The translations under genes and the position numbers were made by a program. From contig JAGLDW010001068.1 of the NCBI GenBank assembly GCA_023145395.1, forward strand, positions 1 through 7,191: a stretch of DNA of 7,191 bases. Direction: 5' to 3'. The notes below the pieces were generated by a model. It did no database searches. It was not told the origin of the DNA and was given only the letters and a program-made list of their open reading frames with translations. The stretch comes from Lentisphaeria bacterium (GTDB lineage Bacteria > Verrucomicrobiota > Lentisphaeria > Oligosphaerales > Lenti-02). Positions 5,255 to 7,191 of this stretch are shown piece by piece (position 1 is the first letter of the stretch; each line of letters begins with the position of its first letter).

Positions 5255-7156
5255 ATGAAAGCGCGATACGCCACGATGCTGACTGTTCTGACCGTCACTC
5301 TCGCCAGTGCACAGCAGACGTGGGTCTGCCGAAATGGAGAGTGTCCATGGCACGATCGCATGGACCGCTACGTGATCGGAGATCTGCCCGCGGAGTACGC
5401 AAGCGACACCCCCATGCTGCAGCAGGCGTGCAGCTCCCCCCGGCGGCTCCTGCTGCCGCGCGAGGGAATCCGCCGGGCCATCATCGCGCTCTGCTCGGTC
5501 GATGCGAAAGTCTTTGTCGAGAAACTCAACCTGCAGCCCACCGGAAAGACATTGCAGCTCTACAATGCTTCAGGCACAAAAGCGCTCATGAGCTATGTCA
5601 TCTTCACCTACGACAATCCTCCGAAAGTCACCAACTTTCCCGGCGCCAAAGCGGGAGTCATGCTCCTCTCCCTGCAGGACGGCACATCCGCCACATCCGC
5701 CACACCCGCCGAGGCCACCGCAACTCGGCCCAGGATTCCAGCGAAAACCAATTCCTACACCCCCGAGGAACGCGCCTGTCCATGGCACGACCGCGCTGGC
5801 AAGTGGCTCATGGTCGATGTTCCCGAGGCACTCAAACACGGCAACCCCATTCCCATGCAGAGCTGTACCGCACGGAACATCGTGCTCCCTGGCGCCATGT
5901 TCGAAGCAATGACGATTGGCGTCACCGACAAGGATGTCTCCCGCCTGCCGCAAGCGATCAGGAGCAAGCTTTCGGACACGGGGCTGGATTTCAACATCCA
6001 AGCGCCCGGCGGCGGAGCGAAGCTGCCATACTCGGTCTTCACCTACAATCATCCTCCCCGCGAGATCGCTCCAAAAGGCCTCTTCGCCGGGCTCGTCCTG
6101 TTGTCCCTCACCTCCACCCCAGCCCTACCTGATCTCCCAACCCCGGCAACCGCGAGTAAAGACATCATGCCCAAAGAACAGGAATTCTCCGCTCAGGAAT
6201 GGCCCTTTGAACCAGGGCCGCGCACCGTGAAAATGCACGTCGAGACTCCCCCGCAGGGCATCAATTCCGACACTGGAATCATGCTCTGCCTGCACAACTG
6301 GGGGGGACGCTACGATCAATCGGCCTATGTCCAGTGGTGCGTCAACTTCGCCAAACGCTACAATGTCATCACCGCCAGCGTCAACTACCTCCAGAGCGGA
6401 GGGGGCGAACCAAGAATTATAGGGGAAAAGCCATACGACCATGGCTATTTACAGGCGATTGACTGCCTCCGGGCACTCTACCATATCCAGAAGAAACTGA
6501 GGGATACGGAGACGGCTTTCAACCCACGCCGGTGCTACTCCATGGGAGGAAGCGGCGGGGGGAATGTCAGCCTGATGGTCAACAAGTTCGCTCCGGCCAC
6601 GTTTGCCTGCGTCGTGGATATTTGCGGAATGCCCGGATTGACCGACGGAATCGCCTTCGGCACAGGCGAATATGGCAGTTCTCTCAATGCCGGATACGTC
6701 CGCGATGCAGACAGCCCGGCATTTCTCTCAAAGGACATGCAGGAAATCAGAAATCCCGGTCACCTTGCACACTTGAAACTCCAATACGCAGTCAATCCCG
6801 CCAACAAGGTCGTCATCGTGCATGGCCTGGACGACCGCTCGTGTCCCGCTGTGCACAAGATGGAGATCTTCAAGAACATGGTCCACACGGGGTTTCGCCC
6901 CGACGGACATTTCCTGACCACGAAAGACATTGGCAAACATGGAATCACGACCACTGGGCACGCGGTGGGAAACCGGCAGGCAGTCACGGAATCCTTTGCC
7001 GACTGCTACATGCTGACGGACGGTCCGCTTGCACTCGCAGTGCCTGGCCCGACCGATTTCGAGAAAGCGGAGAAGGTGATCTACACAACCACGAATGGAA
7101 CGTTCGTGATCGACTATTCCCAAGGGCCGCCAAGCATCACATTTGCCGCCGAGTAA
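5255..7156 (+). CDS. Secreted protein with duplicated CPWHDR domain and C-terminal alpha/beta-hydrolase-like domain
   Basis: A 633-residue protein I cannot match to a named family as a whole. Residues 1-19 form a typical Sec signal peptide (basic MKAR, hydrophobic core, ASA before QQ), so it should act outside the cytoplasmic membrane. Residues 30-140 and 175-285 are two copies of the same unrecognised domain (see repeat entries), joined by Thr/Ala/Pro-rich linkers at about 143-165 and 286-305. From about 320 the sequence looks like an alpha/beta hydrolase: LCLHNWGG at 344-351 as a possible oxyanion-hole strand and loop, GGSGGGN at 431-437 fitting the GxSxG nucleophile elbow with Ser433, HGLDD at 523-527 as the usual acidic-residue region, and FLTTKDIGKHG with His562 or, shortly after, His569 as the catalytic-base candidate. 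The region faintly resembles DUF2920 or esterase/peptidase-type hydrolases; I am not sure which. The substrate is unknown. It follows trkH by 23 bases on the same strand and is probably in the same transcript. An N-terminal carbohydrate- or peptide-binding role for the duplicated domain is speculation. Confidence 0.9.
   Translation: MKARYATMLTVLTVTLASAQQTWVCRNGECPWHDRMDRYVIGDLPAEYASDTPMLQQACSSPRRLLLPREGIRRAIIALCSVDAKVFVEKLNLQPTGKTLQLYNASGTKALMSYVIFTYDNPPKVTNFPGAKAGVMLLSLQDGTSATSATPAEATATRPRIPAKTNSYTPEERACPWHDRAGKWLMVDVPEALKHGNPIPMQSCTARNIVLPGAMFEAMTIGVTDKDVSRLPQAIRSKLSDTGLDFNIQAPGGGAKLPYSVFTYNHPPREIAPKGLFAGLVLLSLTSTPALPDLPTPATASKDIMPKEQEFSAQEWPFEPGPRTVKMHVETPPQGINSDTGIMLCLHNWGGRYDQSAYVQWCVNFAKRYNVITASVNYLQSGGGEPRIIGEKPYDHGYLQAIDCLRALYHIQKKLRDTETAFNPRRCYSMGGSGGGNVSLMVNKFAPATFACVVDICGMPGLTDGIAFGTGEYGSSLNAGYVRDADSPAFLSKDMQEIRNPGHLAHLKLQYAVNPANKVVIVHGLDDRSCPAVHKMEIFKNMVHTGFRPDGHFLTTKDIGKHGITTTGHAVGNRQAVTESFADCYMLTDGPLALAVPGPTDFEKAEKVIYTTTNGTFVIDYSQGPPSITFAAE
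5342..5674 (+). repeat. Duplicated CPWHDR domain, copy 1 (residues 30-140)
   Basis: This copy opens with CPWHDR at residues 30-35, has IGDLP at 41-45, P53 to C59 (PMLQQAC), LLLP at 65-68, VIFTY at 115-119, NPP at 121-123 and closes with AGVMLLSL at 133-140. CPWHDR, the second Cys, FTY and the closing motif recur exactly 145 residues later in copy 2, with small compensating gaps between them. A disulphide between C30 and C59 is possible in an exported protein but is inference. C25 and C80 have no partner in copy 2. Confidence 0.85.
5683..5709 (+). repeat. Three tandem 9-bp units in the interdomain linker
   Basis: CACATCCGC occurs twice in a row and then once with a single change (CACACCCGC). 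It encodes Thr-Ser-Ala twice and then Thr-Pro-Ala within the linker joining the two CPWHDR domains. The unit is a multiple of three, so copy-number change would alter linker length without breaking the frame. Confidence 0.8.
5777..6109 (+). repeat. Duplicated CPWHDR domain, copy 2 (residues 175-285)
   Basis: Copy 2 has CPWHDR at residues 175-180, VDVP at 187-190, a Pro-rich PIPMQSC ending at C204, VLP at 210-212, SVFTY at 260-264, HPP at 266-268 and AGLVLLSL at 278-285. Protein identity to copy 1 is concentrated in these motifs while the middle has diverged. At DNA level only TGTCCATGGCACGA around the first motif is still identical. The duplication is therefore old and has kept selected positions. 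Confidence 0.85.
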
Positions 7157-7191
7157 GCCACTTCGCTAGGCGTATTTCTCCGCCATCTCGA

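Noticed and set aside
5185..6132. A 315-codon plus-strand open frame spanning the trkH end and the start of the hydrolase gene
   Set aside because: It overlaps two well-supported genes, is low-complexity basic sequence and lacks a ribosome binding site.
7166..7191. A possible minus-strand gene end: a TAG stop at 7166-7168 preceded by codons reading EMAEKYA
   Set aside because: Only seven codons are visible before the window edge, which is too little to support a gene.

Overview
The window looks like a piece of chromosome from a GC-rich bacterium, most likely of the PVC group (Lentisphaerota, Verrucomicrobiota or a relative). The main pointer is a short-leader prepilin-like protein with an FTLIELLVVIAII N-terminus, an AREKAR segment and a late FVDGHGEW motif. 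This type occurs in large families in Lentisphaerota, Verrucomicrobiota and Planctomycetes. The placement is inferred from family knowledge, not from an rRNA or marker-gene search. I see no tRNA, rRNA, CRISPR array, insertion sequence or phage gene.

Layout. Bases 1-784 (minus strand) hold almost all of an electron-transfer flavoprotein beta subunit (EtfB) that runs off the left edge. A divergent intergenic region follows, with a near-ideal sigma70-type promoter (TTGCCG, 17 bp, TATAAT) pointing right. It leads into the prepilin-like gene ending at 1851. Bases 1852-2252 are non-coding and carry two identical 31-bp repeats 83 bp apart, a perfect hairpin between them and a second imperfect hairpin. 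Bases 2253-3620 encode TrkA and 3720-5231 encode TrkH, the regulatory NAD-binding and membrane subunits of a Trk-type potassium uptake system. Only 23 bp after TrkH, behind a strong ribosome binding site, begins a 633-residue secreted protein (5255-7156). It has two copies of an unrecognised ~111-residue domain, each starting CPWHDR, followed by an alpha/beta-hydrolase-like domain. The last 35 bases hold nothing I can call.

How the genes fit together. TrkA and TrkH are a functional pair: TrkH forms the K+ path and TrkA gates it in response to nucleotides. The secreted hydrolase is spaced as if co-transcribed with trkH, but no biochemical link to potassium is visible. EtfB and the prepilin-like gene are transcribed away from each other and look unrelated in function.

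The least ordinary element is the secreted protein with the duplicated CPWHDR domain. The repeat/hairpin cluster downstream of the prepilin gene comes second. Nothing here amounts to a clearly new multi-gene system.
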